From the NCBI GenBank assembly GCA_963575745.1, contig CAUYUJ010011203.1, positions 254,152 through 318,151 on the forward strand: 64,000 nucleotides of DNA. The letters are read 5' to 3'. The stretch is from Prorocentrum cordatum (Eukaryota > Sar > Dinophyceae > Prorocentrales > Prorocentraceae). The notes under the pieces were generated by a model. The model was given only the letters and a program-made list of their open reading frames with translations, was not told the origin of the DNA and searched no databases. This document shows positions 21,818 to 32,375 of the stretch, in pieces; the first letter of the stretch is position 1; each line of letters opens with the position of its first letter. Made by a program: the position numbers and the translations under genes.

Positions 21818-21888
21818 GCAGCCGCTGCCGCGGCCGCTGCAGCCACCGCGGCCGCTGCAGCCGCCGCGGCCGCTGCGGCCTTCGCTCC
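21818..21888. repeat. GCCGCTGCNGCC minisatellite
   Basis: About four units of an 18-bp CCGCGGCCGCTGCAGCCR repeat, giving Ala-, Arg-Pro- or Gly-rich frames. Confidence 0.85.
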
Positions 21889-21889
21889 C

Positions 21890-22790
21890 CGCCGGGGATC
21901 TGCCCGCCTCCTGCCCCTTCCCGCCCGAGGCGTGCACCCGAAGCGAGTGGGAGCAGGAGCTGATCGAGCTGGTCGTGGGCGGGGGAGCGCGCCGGGGACG
22001 GGCCGAACTGGGCCGGCGCCAGCCCAGGGCCAGCCAAGGCCGAGCCGCGCGAGCCAGGGCCGGCCACGCAGTATACTGCCCCCAGGCTCGGGTCAGCAGA
22101 GGGAATGGAGGGAGGTGTCGGCCCCAGGTGGCTCTCAAGCCTGGGCAAGCCAGAGAGGATCGGCCCAGACATCGGGCTGCTCCAATGTTTCCGATGCGTG
22201 GACCCCAGAGGTCTGGACAACTTTCCCAGGGCAAGTTTTTGTTTCGTCCTGCCGCGTCCTATGACAAGCCCCAGCGAGGGCCCCCCGAGGCCGAACACGG
22301 CCAAAAGCCGCCCGCTCCAATGTCTGTTGGAGCGTCGGATCTGTGGGGGCCACCCGTACACGTGCCGCGACCACACCAGCCTCCCCGCGCAGCCTGAGGC
22401 ACGAGGCACGACCGCCTGCCCCGTGGGGCCCGACTGCGGCAGGCTCGCGTCGCGACGACGTGGGCAGTTCCAGCCAAGGACCGAGGATCGAGGATCGAGG
22501 ATCGCGCCTCGAGGGCCGAGGAGGGGGGGGGAGCATGGGGGAGAGGGAGGAGAGGAGGCCCCGTCTGCGAGGGTGCCGCGGGAGCCTCCCTCGAGCCCCG
22601 AGCTCCTGACGGCGACACTCCGTGGACCGTTCAGTCTCGAACGATCGCCGCGTTCCAGCGTCGGAGCTCGGTGCCGGCCGAGGTCGGATTCTGGCGGAGT
22701 TCAGCATTGCACGCCCGCACTTGCGTCGCCGCATGCCGTGCGCCCCCAGGATTCTCTTCCCCTCGCCAGCGGGCGAGTCCGGAGGCATCC
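21890..22790. other. GC-rich low-copy sequence without recognised gene
   Basis: Several long overlapping frames (up to 322 codons on minus) are Arg/Pro/Gly-rich shadows. A small ATCGAGG tandem lies at 22487-22505. No domain is recognised. Confidence 0.35.
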
Positions 22791-22794
22791 CCCC

Positions 22795-22960
22795 CCTCGC
22801 CATCGCTCGGACGTCCATTCCCCGTGCATGTTTCGTCTTCGCGCGTGTCTGCTTCGCACGGTGATCCACGGCGCTCCTCGATGGCCCCCGCCGACAGAAG
22901 TGCACGCGTCCGCGCGATGCCAAGCCACCTGCCGGGGTCGGAGGATCGCACCGCATCGGC
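22795..22960 (+). repeat. Dispersed repeat, copy 2 (pair with 11509-11680)
   Basis: Same order of shared words as at 11509-11680. It runs into GCATCGGCGATGCGTCGGCG words (22955-23040) related to those at 40625-40745. Confidence 0.75.
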
Positions 22961-23261
22961 GATGCGTCGGCGACGGCGAGGTGGAGAGAGAACGGGCTCC
23001 AGAGTGTGCCACGCCGCCGATGCATCGGGGATGCGGCGCGAAGGCGTAAGGCCCGAATTCTGGGAGGCTCAAAACTCGCTCGACGGGGCCGTCCCACAAG
23101 CACGCGTGGGCCTGGCCTGAACTTTGAAGCGCCCTCCCGCTGCGGCGAACATCCCCCTAAAAGCCCGACCGACGGAGCTCACGCCGTGGCTGGCCGTCCG
23201 AGAGGCGGCGGCGAACTCGGGCGCCGGCAAACTCGAGCCTTACGCCTCCCCGAGTGGGAGG

Positions 23262-23425
23262 CCTCGGCGGCGCGCCGAGCGGGGAGGCGGGAGGAGGCAG
23301 GCCTTCTCGGAAGGCGGCGGGGCTCCGGAGCATGCCCCGGGGCGGAGGCCGTCCGAGCCTTCTGAGACGTCCCGCCCCCTCCGCCCTCGAGATCCCGAGC
23401 GGCGCGCCGTCGACGGCTGGAGAGC
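23262..23425. repeat. AGAAGGC foldback element, copy 2
   Basis: The left arm GGCGGCGCGCCGAGCGGGGA is followed by CAGGCCTTCTCGGAAGGCGG. The right arm has GAGCCTTCTGAGACGTCCCG and then GGCGCGCCGTCGACG. The outer GGCGCGCC and the inner GCCTTCT/AGAAGGC words pair as inverted repeats. Confidence 0.7.
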
Positions 23426-23762
23426 CCGGAGGTCCACCTCGCCCTCGGGAGGTGCCCCCTGCCGCGCAAGGCATCCCCCCGAGGATTCTGGAGGCGCCCC
23501 CGCCGGACCAGGCCGGGGGTCGAGAACGTCCAATGCCTCGAGCCTCCCCTGCCACCCACCCTGCCTCAGAAACGTCTGCGGCGACGGAAGACTCGGAGAG
23601 CAGACAGAGCGAGAGAAAGAAAACCGAATCCAAAGAAAAAGTCAAACTGAAAGTAGGCTGGAAAGCCGCAACGGCGCGACAACCGACCGAACAAGACCCA
23701 CCGAATGCAGCCGACTGCGAGGCAGCCGACACCACTGTTTTGCATCGATTTGCGGACACTCA

Positions 23763-23870
23763 GGAGGAGGAGGAGGAGGAGGACCAGGACGGGGACGAGG
23801 ACGAGGAGGAGGAGGGAGGAGAGGAGTAGGAGGAGGTAGGAGGGGAGGAGGTAGGAGGAGGGAGAAAGAG
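23763..23870. repeat. (GGA)n tract
   Basis: GGA/GAC triplets and AGGTAGGAGG words. A degenerate array-edge box (CTGCCACCGTGCC) follows at 23880. Confidence 0.9.
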
Positions 23871-24029
23871 ATAGAGACATCTGCCACCGTGCCCCCCTGG
23901 CACCTTGAGGCGCGTCAAGTGCTCTGTGGCCGGTGTTCTACAAGTCTTCTGAGGACCCCCCAGCTCTCGCATGCCTCTGCCCCCCCCCCCCTGCCGGCAC
24001 AGGTTCTCGGAGGCTCTCTACGCCCTACG

Positions 24030-24535
24030 GCTTTCAGGACTGCCCCAGAGCAGGCCACCAAAAGGGCACCAAGAGGCCCCAAGACACCAATGAGAGGGCC
24101 AAGAGGCACAGGAAAGCCAAACATACTGGAAACAAATGGACGATCAAACCGATCGTCAATATGTTGGGTGTCCTGCTCCTCGGCTGAAGATGATTCCCAG
24201 AGGGAATTGGATGAGCCAAAAATCGCACGAAGAGCCCCCTGAGGGCCCCAAGGAGTCCCCAGACGGCCGAGGACAGCCTCAAGAGAGCCCCACGGGCCCC
24301 AAGAGCCCCAAGGACAGCCTCAAGAGAGCCCCAAGGGCCGGAGAGCCCCCTGAAGGCCCCAGCAGGGTCTCAAGGCGCCCAGACAGCACATCTCCAGACG
24401 GCCACGAGAGGCCCGAGACGGCCCAAGAGGGCACCGAAACGAGTCCAAGAGGGCCCCGCGACGGCCCACGAGGACCCCCGGACGGCCCACAGGAGCCCGA
24501 GACAGCTCCAAGACCGTCCAGAAGGGCCCCATGAG
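24030..24535 (+). repeat. CAAGANGGCC-type array, block 4
   Basis: Plus-strand units with an AT-rich core near 24110-24230 (GGAAACAAATGGACGATCAA). A degenerate edge box (CTGCCACCGTGCCGCTGGGC) follows at 24552. Confidence 0.8.
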
Positions 24536-24760
24536 AGCCTCACGAAGAAATCTGCCACCGTGCCGCTGGGCACGGAGTGGTCGTGTCCTGAGGTCCTTCG
24601 CCTGATCCCTGAGGCCTCAATCTTCGCTCCTGAAGAGACTTTAAGGGGCCTGGAGCCCAAATTGCCCAATCTCCAGAGGCTTGGCGCGGCTGTTCGTTTG
24701 ACTGTTTTCTAGAGCTAAGAAGGCCCAAAGACGGGCCAAGAGGGCTCCGAGAGCCATGCC

Positions 24761-24785
24761 CCACAACCCAGGCAAGGTGGCGACA
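24761..24785 (+). repeat. Array-edge box, copy 3
   Basis: CCACAACCCAGGCAAGGTGG, 16 of the core positions shared with the boxes at 30.78 and 60.58 kb. Confidence 0.65.
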
Positions 24786-24834
24786 TTGGCCGACGACCAT
24801 TAGATGGAGAAGGGACGTGTAAACGTGCCACGGT

Positions 24835-25595
24835 CGTGTTGCCGTGCCACAGCAGAGGAGGGGGAAGAGGAAGGCCATACTAAATCCAGGATCCCATAGG
24901 CAAAACGCTTCCAGACGGCCCGCGACGCGGTCAAGACCCCCCCAGCGGCCACCAAGAAGCCTCACATGCCGAACGCAAAGACTGAGAAAAACAGCCGCCG
25001 CCCCTGCAGCTCCGCACCGCGAAAGACCATTCGGTCAGTCGACAACGGCACGCAATGATGGGCCGGCGGAACGAGCGATGCGATTCAGTAAACCCAGGAT
25101 GCGTCAACGACGATGCCGCATTCCATATTTGGTCGGCGGCCTCAAGAAAGTCCGGCGGCGGTCAGTTTCGGCGGGACGCGCCGAGGCTCGGCGAGGCACG
25201 ATAGGGGAGAAAGGGCGGGGACGGCAGGGGAGGCCGGGAGGCAAGAGGGCCCCACTCATGACTGCCTACCAGACCACCCCAACCCAACCCGAAGGCCCGA
25301 ATTGGGCCCGAATCTCGGGTTGGGAGGGGGGGTACGGGTCCCATGTGTCTGTTCAGTGTTCCCCGACCCCCTCCCCCCACTGGAAATGGAGGGCAAATTA
25401 AGGCCTGCGGGTTGGGTTGGGGTGGTTTGGTAAGTGGTGAACTCAGACCGTGAGCCTTACGTCCCCTCCTCCGTAGGCCCTACCGAGCATGCCGCTTCAC
25501 CACGGAAAGCGCACCCTCTGACTGGCGTACGCCTGGTGCGCCTGCCATGCCACCGGGGAGAGATCCCGGCCTGTAATAGGTCCACCCTCCTTGTA
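24835..25595. other. Low-copy sequence without recognised gene
   Basis: Contains a short AACCC/GGGTT-rich stretch (25270-25330 and 25405-25430). No domain is recognised. Confidence 0.35.
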
Positions 25596-25598
25596 GTC

Positions 25599-25757
25599 TT
25601 CGGTCGGGCCTGTCCCCCTACAGGCGGAGTCTGGACGAAAAATAACAGATACTCAAAGAACACTCAAAAAAAACAAAAATTGCTCACAAAATCCTCCCCA
25701 GACTATTTGTTGACTATTCTTGAATTTTCCTCTTGTAGAGGAACGGGCCCGACTTCA
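25599..25757. mobile_element. Short inverted-repeat element with 8-bp flanking duplication
   Basis: The termini GTCGGGCCTGTCCCCCTACA (25603 onward) and, from the other end, GTCGGGCCCGTTCCTCTACA are inverted repeats of about 22 bp. The interior is AT-rich with runs of A. TTGTAGTC flanks both sides (25591-25598 and 25758-25765), a plausible 8-bp target-site duplication. A second copy lies at 34753-34871. It has no coding capacity, so it is a non-autonomous MITE-like element. An 8-bp duplication would fit hAT-type transposases, but the terminal sequence is not typical enough to assign it. Confidence 0.85.
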
Positions 25758-25759
25758 TT

Positions 25760-26440
25760 GTAGTCAGTGGAAGCGCCAGCATGGTGGATAAACAAAGTCC
25801 AAGAAACATCCAACGATGACCCCATTCAAAGAAAGGATCAGCCTTCCGCCCGTGTAAGGGTTGCACGATCAAAACAACTTAGAGTCTTGAAACAACTCAG
25901 AAACGAGATCCCCATCGTGAAAAGAAGCCGCCATCCATCTGTTTAGCTGTTCCGCCGGTCGGAACTCCGTCCTTGTAGCTGTCTTGTGCTGTTAAATAAA
26001 TTGCGCGCAGGACTACAACGAGAACCGAAGTTTGTGGAAATGACTCGCCCCCCCCCATCCTTGTGATTGTCGGGTGTTTGGTTAACGAATGTGCGCGGCG
26101 CTGCGGCCAAAACCATACTTCAAAAACGACCAGCCCCACATCCGTGCAACGGATGGAGTGTGTCCAGCCTCGAAGTCGGACAACGCAGCAGAATCTCCAG
26201 CGAAACGCCCAACCTGACCTACGAACGCGCCTGGTGGTGCGACAGGGGGGCGGGCTACCTAGAAGGAAGAGGGATGCGGGAGGGGCTCAGAACTCAGACC
26301 GTGGCCGGTCCCTCGCGTGGGGAACAGGTCATAAGATGAGGGATGGGATGCGGAGGAAAGTAGCGTGAGGTGGGAAGAGGAGGGAGAACGGAAAAATTAG
26401 GCTCTGAGATCTGACATTGCGGGAAACATGCAACATCGTG
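25760..26440. other. Low-copy sequence without recognised gene
   Basis: Moderately AT-rich up to ~26060. No domain or repeat relative was seen. It is the left flank of the satellite-bearing element A. Confidence 0.35.
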
Positions 26441-28580
26441 AAAAATTAGCCTGGCGAAGGACCCAACCATATGCAGTTGTTAATGCCGCAATTGTGCTGG
26501 GTGGTGGCGGACGCATGCGGGCGGTGCCACTGGGACCTTCGGTGGAGCTCCCTATGGGGCCACGAAACGCTGTACTGGGTGGGTGAGACGCGGTCAGCAA
26601 GGGCTGTGCTGCGTGGCGGCGGACGCATGCGAGCGGTGCCACTGGGACCTTCGGTGGAGCTCCCTATGGGGCCACGAAACGCTGTACTGGGTGGGTGAAA
26701 CGCAGGCAGGGAGCAAGGGCTGTGCAGGGTGGTGGCGGACGCATGCGGGCGGTGCCGCTGGGACCTTTGGTGGAGCTCCCTATAGGGCTACGAAGCGCTG
26801 TTCTGGGTGGGTGAAGCGCAGGGAACAAGGGCTGTGCTGGGTGGTGGCGGACGCAAGCGGGCAGTGCCACTGGGACCTTTGGTGGAGCCCCCTATGGGGC
26901 CACGAAACGTGCGAGGGGTGTGCCAGAATGGGGTGTGGAACCGCATGCCAGCGCAGCCACTGGGGCCTTCGGTGGAGCTCCCCATGGAGCCACCCACGAA
27001 GCGTGTGAGGGGTGTGCCGAAATGGGGGGTGGAACCGCATGCGAGCGCAGCCACTGGAGCGTTCGGTGGAGCTCCCTATGGGGCCACGAGACGTGTGAAA
27101 GGCGTGCCGAAAAAGGGGGTGGAACCGCATGCGAGCGCAGCCACTGGGGCCTTCGGTGGAGCTCTCTATGGGGCCACGAACCGTGTGAGGGGTGTGCCGA
27201 AATGGGGGGGGACCACATGCGAGCGCAGCCACTGGGGCGTTCGGTGGAGCTCCCCATGGAGCCACCCACGAAGCGTGTGAGGGGTGTGCCGAATGGGGGG
27301 TGGAACCGCATGCGGGCGCAGCCACTGGGGCCTTCGGTGGAGCTCCCTATGGGGCCACGAAACGTGTGAGGGGTGTGCCAGAATGGGGGGTGGAACCGCA
27401 TGCGGGCGCAGCCACTGGGGCCTTCGGTGGAGCTCCCTATGGGGCCACGAAACGTGTGAGGGGTGTGCCAGAATGGGGGGTGGAACCGCATGCGGGCGCA
27501 GCCACTGGGGCCTTCGGTGGAGCTCCCTATGGGGCCACGAAACGTGTGAGGGGTGTGCCAGAATGGGGGGTGGAACCGCATGCGGGCGCAGCCACTGGGG
27601 CCTTCGGTGGAGCTCCCTATGGGGCCACGAAACGTGTGAGGGGTGTGCCAGAATGGGGGGTGGAACCGCATGCGGGCGCAGCCACTGGGGCCTTCGGTGG
27701 AGCTCCCTATGGGGCCACGAAACGTGTGAGGGGTGTGCCAGAATGGGGGGTGGAACCGCATGCGGGCGCAGCCACTGGGGCCTTCGGTGGAGCTCCCTAT
27801 GGGGCCACGAAACGTGTGAGGGGTGTGCCAGAATGGGGGGTGGAACCGCATGCGGGCGCAGCCACTGGGGCCTTCGGTGGAGCTCCCTATGGGGCCACGA
27901 AACGTGTGAGGGGTGTGCCAGAATGGGGGGTGGAACCGCATGCGGGCGCAGCCACTGGGGCCTTCGGTGGAGCTCCCTATGGGGCCACGAAACGTGTGAG
28001 GGGTGTGCCAGAATGGGGGGTGGAACCGCATGCGGGCGCAGCCACTGGGGCCTTCGGTGGAGCTCCCTATGGGGCCACGAAACGTGTGAGGGGTGTGCCA
28101 GAATGGGGGGTGGAACCGCATGCGGGCGCAGCCACTGGGGCCTTCGGTGGAGCTCCCTATGGGGCCACGAAACGTGTGAGGGGTGTGCCAGAATGGGGGG
28201 TGAAACCGCATGCGGGCGCAGCCACTGGGGCCTTCGGTGAAGCTCCCTATGGGGCCACGAAACGTGTGAGGGGTGCGCCAGAATGGGGGGTGGAACCGCA
28301 TACGGGCGCAGCCACTGGGGCCATCGGTGAAGCTCCCTATGGGGCCACGAAACGTGTGAGGGGTGTGCCAGAATGGGGGGTGGAACCGCATGCGGGCGCA
28401 GCCACTGGGGCCTTCGGTGGAGCTCCCTATGGGGCCACGAAACGTGTGAGGGGTGTGCCAGAATGGGTGTGGGAGGGGGAGGAGGGGGAAGGAAGGGGAG
28501 GAGGAGGAAGGAGGAGGAAGGAACGCGGGGCGACGTCTCTTCAAAACGAGGACCCAACACCACAGGATGGTTGGGAACAA
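26441..28580 (+). mobile_element. Satellite-bearing element A
   Basis: The left end has AAAAATTAGCCTGGCGAAGG followed directly by ACCCAACCATATGCAGTTGT. The right end has a purine tract, GAACGCGGGG, TCTTCAAAACGAGGACCCAA and a hairpin formed by CCCAAC and GTTGGG (28553-28575). These end words recur, in the same relative order, in the four elements at 53.6-63.3 kb. The interior is almost only a 120-bp satellite. No transposase or replication protein frame is present, so it would need help in trans if mobile. Confidence 0.75.
26495..28470 (+). repeat. GCATGCGGGC satellite, ~16-17 units, core of identical 120-bp units
   Basis: Units centre on CCTTCGGTGGAGCTCCCTAT and GGGGCCACGAAACG. From about 27300 to 28200 successive units are exactly 120 bp and essentially identical; one or two substitutions appear only in the last units (28201-28340). 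Units before 27300 are more divergent and of two subtypes, with a GGTGGTGGCGGACGCATGC segment or a GTGTGCCGAAATGG segment. Because 120 is a multiple of three, frames of 300-570 codons run through the array on both strands in several phases. They have no start context or domain and are regarded as incidental. Confidence 0.97.
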
Positions 28581-28825
28581 TTGCCGGAACTCGGGTGTTC
28601 GTGAACGGGTGCGCAATGCGTGAACGTGGGGTGAAGAAGCGGGCGCATTTTCTCCACAACTTCGGCCAGCGGTGGCAGTTCAGCGGCCGTTCAAGGCTTA
28701 AGGTCCTTTGAAAAAATGTTTTTGTCGCAAGCCTCGATCACCAACGTTCATTGCCTCCCCGTTGCCGTCCGCCCGAAGAGCACTAGACCCCGACTTTCAG
28801 CAGCATCTCCCGGCAAGGATCGATA

Positions 28826-29000
28826 CAGTCGGACCCAGGGTTGAACCACATCTATCAGAAACATGAGGCCCTCCCTCGGCCAAATCACACAGAGCATCCA
28901 AGGGTACCCTCCCCAGGATGCACAAGAGCATCCAACAAACATGAAGAACAACAGGGTAACGTCCCCGAACAGACCTCGATCGTTTTCCTCGGTCCGACCG
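28826..29000. mobile_element. CAGTCGGACC short inverted-repeat element, copy 1
   Basis: Termini CAGTCGGACCCAGG and, from the other side, CGGTCGGACCGAGG. The sequence between them is alignable with 52263-52429 across its length (CATCCAA, AAGAACA and GACCTCGATC words in the same order). TA lies on each side (28824-28825 and 29001-29002), which could be a TA duplication, but the second copy does not show it. No coding capacity. Confidence 0.75.
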
Positions 29001-29760
29001 TAACCGAAGGCCCCTGGGTGGACCCGGGAGGACTGGGCAAGAGCGCCTGGCGCGAGGAGCGGTCGCGACGCAGGGACCTTGCGGGCAGGCGGGAGCGCCG
29101 CACGGCCGCGCGCCTGAGGGGCAACGACAGGGGGGGACAAGCTTCGGGGGGGTGGGACCCCGAGCTGCAGTCGGCGACTCGTCGCCGACAAGTCGGCGCG
29201 GCAAGCCCTCGATGCTGGGATTCGCGCGCGTCCTGGCGGAGCAGGACATCGGGCCTCAATCGGCGATGAGCTGTATCTCTTATCAGCGACGGAGCGCGTC
29301 ATCCGACAACCCCCCCGCGCATCTCGCGCACCAGCCGGCGTTGCAAATCAAACCGCACGGCTATGAAACAAACAAACCGCCCAGCGAGTGTGAAGGAGGA
29401 CGACGAGGAGGAGGCGGATGAGAGAGGAGACAAACACAGAACGTCGTCGAAAATGCGCATCGCCGACGTGCCCGTCGGCGATGGCCGACGCGTCCGTCGG
29501 CGATGACTGGGCGATTGCGGGCCGACGCACCGGCAGCCGGACCTGTCCCCCCCGTGGGCGTTGCCCCCGAGTGCCCCGCGACTCCTGGGAGGCCGCGCAG
29601 CCCGGGGTGGGGGCCGTGCCCCGTGGGCGAGCAGGTCGCGCGCAGCCGCGGCGCGCCGCGGCGGCCCGCGGGGCTGCGCGCAGCCGCTGGCCCTCGCAGC
29701 CCCCCGCACGCCCGCGCGCGGCTCCTCCGCCTCCGCCTCCCGCACGCCTCCTCCTCCCCC
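29000..29760. other. GC-rich low-copy sequence
   Basis: Includes CGTCGGCGATGGCCGACGCG-type palindromic words (29445-29515) and GCGCAGCCGCGG words near 29640-29700. No gene was recognised. Confidence 0.35.
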
Positions 29761-29955
29761 TCTCCTCCTTCGACCCTCCTGGGACCCTCTTGGGACGCTC
29801 TTGGGAGCCTTGGGGGCGCTCTTGGAGCCTTCTTGACCATTTTGGAACCTTCTTGAAGCCTCGGATGGCCATCGGAATCGAAAAGACAAGATATCTGAAA
29901 CACATGATTTGTCTCAGGGTTTTGGAAGAAGGTTCGCCTTTTCGGGGCCTCTTGG

Positions 29956-29978
29956 GCACGCCACCGTGCCTGCAGCGC
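29956..29978 (-). repeat. Array-edge box, copy 4 (reverse)
   Basis: CACGCCACCGTGCCTGCAG; the complement matches the GGCACGGTGGCG core. It follows a short reverse-oriented CAAGANGGCC-type stretch at 29770-29850 and an AT-rich core at 29870-29935. Confidence 0.55.
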
Positions 29979-30149
29979 GAAATGGAGTGTAACGAAATTC
30001 ATGCAGCCCTGAAGAGTTCAGAGTTGTGAGGTTCAGTAAGTGCTGAAGGCCAGGCCCGGGCCATCAGTTTCCCAATGATTTCCGGGATGTTTTGGGATTT
30101 TCCAAGATTCTCCGGGATCCTCTGGGCGTGTCGCGCGCGTCCTCTGGTA

Positions 30150-30775
30150 GCGCAGCTGGCCAAAGATGGGCCCAAAAAGCGCCCAAGAGGGCCGAAGATG
30201 CCCCGAGAAGGCCCAGAAGTGCCTCAAGACGCCCAAGATGGCCTCAACGTGGCCCAAGAGGCCCCGAAGACGTCCCAAGAGTTTTCCAAGAGGCGTCCCA
30301 AGAGGGCCCCGAGAGGCAATCATCAGTGATTATTTGCCTTAGGTGTTTGAAAGTTGTTGACCTTCTCGCCTTTCCGGCTTTCCGACGCTCCAAGACGGCC
30401 CAAGAGGCCTCCCAGATCGCCACAAGATGGCGCCAGAGGCCCCCAAGACGGGCCCAAAACGGCTTAAGAGGGCCCCAAGACTGCCCAAGAGGGCCCAAGA
30501 CGGCCCAAGAGGGAGAGCCCAAAGACAGCCCCACGAGGGGGCCCAGATGGGGCACCCGGACGGACATTTCGAGCTCTCGACCCCGACGGCCCCCCAGGAA
30601 GCCCACAGGAGGCCCCCAAGAGGCCCCCCAGAGGTCCCTTAGAGGCCCCAACTGGATCCAAAGAGGCCCCAAGAGGCTCCCAAGAGGCCCCCGAGAGGCC
30701 CCCACGAGGCCCCAAAATTTCTCCCAAGAGGCCCCCAAGAGCGCCCCGAAGACACCTGAATAAGCATCCCTGAGA
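30150..30775 (+). repeat. CAAGANGGCC-type array, block 5
   Basis: Dense plus-strand units with an AT-rich core at 30325-30395 (TTGAAAGTTGTTGACCTTCT, then CGCCTTTCCGGCTTTCCGAC). The core closely matches that at 63550-63615. Confidence 0.88.
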
Positions 30776-30780
30776 ATTCT

Positions 30781-30812
30781 GCCCAACAACCCAGGCACAC
30801 TGGCGGGATGTG
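30781..30812 (+). repeat. Array-edge box, copy 5
   Basis: CAACAACCCAGGCACACTGG followed by CGGGATGTGC, placed immediately after block 5. Confidence 0.7.
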
Positions 30813-30949
30813 CAAAAAACCATGACATACTCCGATGAACCACTGCACTACCGATCCGGGCAAACGCAACATCGATCGAAAACGGGCATTTCGACGTTCT
30901 TCATCAGGATGTACTTCCTTCCTTGAAACTCACCCACCTCCTCCCGCCG

Positions 30950-31145
30950 TACACCTTCTCCCCGCTTCGTCCTCCTCCCATTTTCTCCTCCTCCTGCTCG
31001 CTCCTCCCCCCATCCTGGCTCCTCCCCCTCCTGATCCCGGCGTCGTCGCCGTGTTCCTCTTCATCCACGAACCTTCCTCGTCCTCGTCCTCCACCTCCTC
31101 CTCCTCCTCCTCCTCCTCCTCCTCCTCCTCCTCCTCCTCCTCCAT
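30950..31145. repeat. (CCT)n microsatellite
   Basis: CCT triplets with TCG/CTC interruptions, uninterrupted from about 31093 to 31140. Confidence 0.93.
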
Positions 31146-31254
31146 CCCTTTTCCTCGTGGGTAACTGCCCCCTGTGGCACCACCAGACGTATCCGTAGGG
31201 CAGCCCGTGCACTTCGCCAGAAAACTCCTCACCGCTTACCATGGACCACAACTA

Positions 31255-31345
31255 CCCGCATGGAGAGCGGGTCGTTTTCAAGGTGGGGCTCTCGCCCTGG
31301 TGCCGCGCACACGCGCCTCACACAAATCAACCGTGGCACGGATGG
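31255..31345 (+). repeat. Single divergent 83-bp unit
   Basis: GTCGTTTTCAAGGTGGGGCT followed by CTCGCCCTGGTGCCGCGCAC corresponds to the 83-bp satellite unit of the composite element. Confidence 0.65.
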
Positions 31346-31384
31346 AGACCCGCTCCTTCCAAAGATCGGGTGATCACTTGAGAT

Positions 31385-31580
31385 TTCCTCTCACCATATG
31401 CCCACCGACCCTGTCAGCGTATGTGAAACGCTCTTCCGTTTGGGTCGTCGTCGTCGTCGCGGTCGCCACATACCCCTTTCCCTGGGCCCTCCTCCTCAAG
31501 CGATCCAGCCCAGTGGGAATCAAACAACGTCGTAATTGATTCGAAGGGCAGCCCCTTCCCTTTGATCCCGACCCCTTCCC
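31385..31580 (+). repeat. Dispersed repeat (pair with 38384-38625)
   Basis: Shares CCCTGTCAGCGTATGTGAAA near its left, CCCTGGGCCCTCC in the middle and TTCGAAGGGCAGCCCCTTCC, then CTTTGATC, at its right with 38384-38625 in the same order. Function unknown. Confidence 0.65.
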
Positions 31581-31960
31581 TGCTGGGGTGGGGGGGGGGG
31601 GCAGCGGGGAAGGTTCCCGAAGGGGGGGGCGCCGGGGGTCGGGGGTCCCATGCGTAGAGAAGGGGGCGGGGGGGTGGTCTCCGTGTGGACAGGGAAGCTG
31701 AGGACCACTCCCCCCGCGTCCCCCCGGTGAACCAGGGGGAAACCACCACCACCCTTCTCTCCTGACCCCCCCCCCTGCGGAGGCACCCTCCTCATTCTTA
31801 TCTCCTGCTGCTGCGGGGTGATGCGCACTTCCCCTTCGAGGGCGCCCCAAGTGACCGCGGAGCCTCCCAAAAAGTCCCCAAAGAGGGCCCCCCAGAAGAG
31901 CCGCTCCAGCGCGTCAGCGTCGTCGTCGTCGTCTTCCCCCTTCAGGGTCGGCGGCACCAG
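31580..31960. other. G-run/C-run rich sequence
   Basis: Long G and C runs (31588-31600, 31623-31630, 31665-31675) and CCCCCC words. No gene was recognised. Confidence 0.4.
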
Positions 31961-32375
31961 ACGTAAGGCCTTCCCAATAATACACGGATGGGTCGGGAGG
32001 GCGGCCCAGTTTCAAAACTGGACTCTTGCGTTGAGCCCTCGTGCGGGCATGTGATCAGAAGTCTGAAAGACTTGCGCAGACTTGGAGCGGACGGAGGGCA
32101 GTCATTCTGCGACGCGGGGCTGCCGTCGGGGACCTCCTTTATTCGTAGGATCCCGCTATGTCGCAGCTGCTATGGCCCGGAGAAATGGAGGACGGCTCCT
32201 GTCAACCGGGAGCTCCTGGAGGAGTTGCGGGCCCATGGGGGGCGTTCGGGGGCGTTCGTCTTGCAAGGCGGGCGCCTCGCGCAAGAAAGAAGAAGGACCG
32301 AAGGGACTGACGGAGCAACCTTCGTAATGTCAAATTCGTCGATTCATATAGGGGCTTCTGTGGTCAGTACTCCTA
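31960..32375. other. Low-copy stretch with a possible but unproven coding segment
   Basis: A plus-strand frame over about 32130-32300 reads like ordinary protein (it contains REKWRTA-type and VNRELLEELRAHGGR wording) and follows TTTATTCGTAG, a possible acceptor near 32149. No donor or family could be established. Confidence 0.25.

Noticed and set aside
26441-28580. Direct assignment of the satellite-bearing elements to Helitrons
   Set aside because: A hairpin is present near one end, but no CTRR terminus, 5' TC start or Rep/helicase protein was seen.
26892-28659. Frames of 574 and 497 codons on minus, and 470 and 318 codons on plus
   Set aside because: They are the same 120-bp satellite read in different phases on both strands. 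No start context, domain or codon bias distinguishes one frame.
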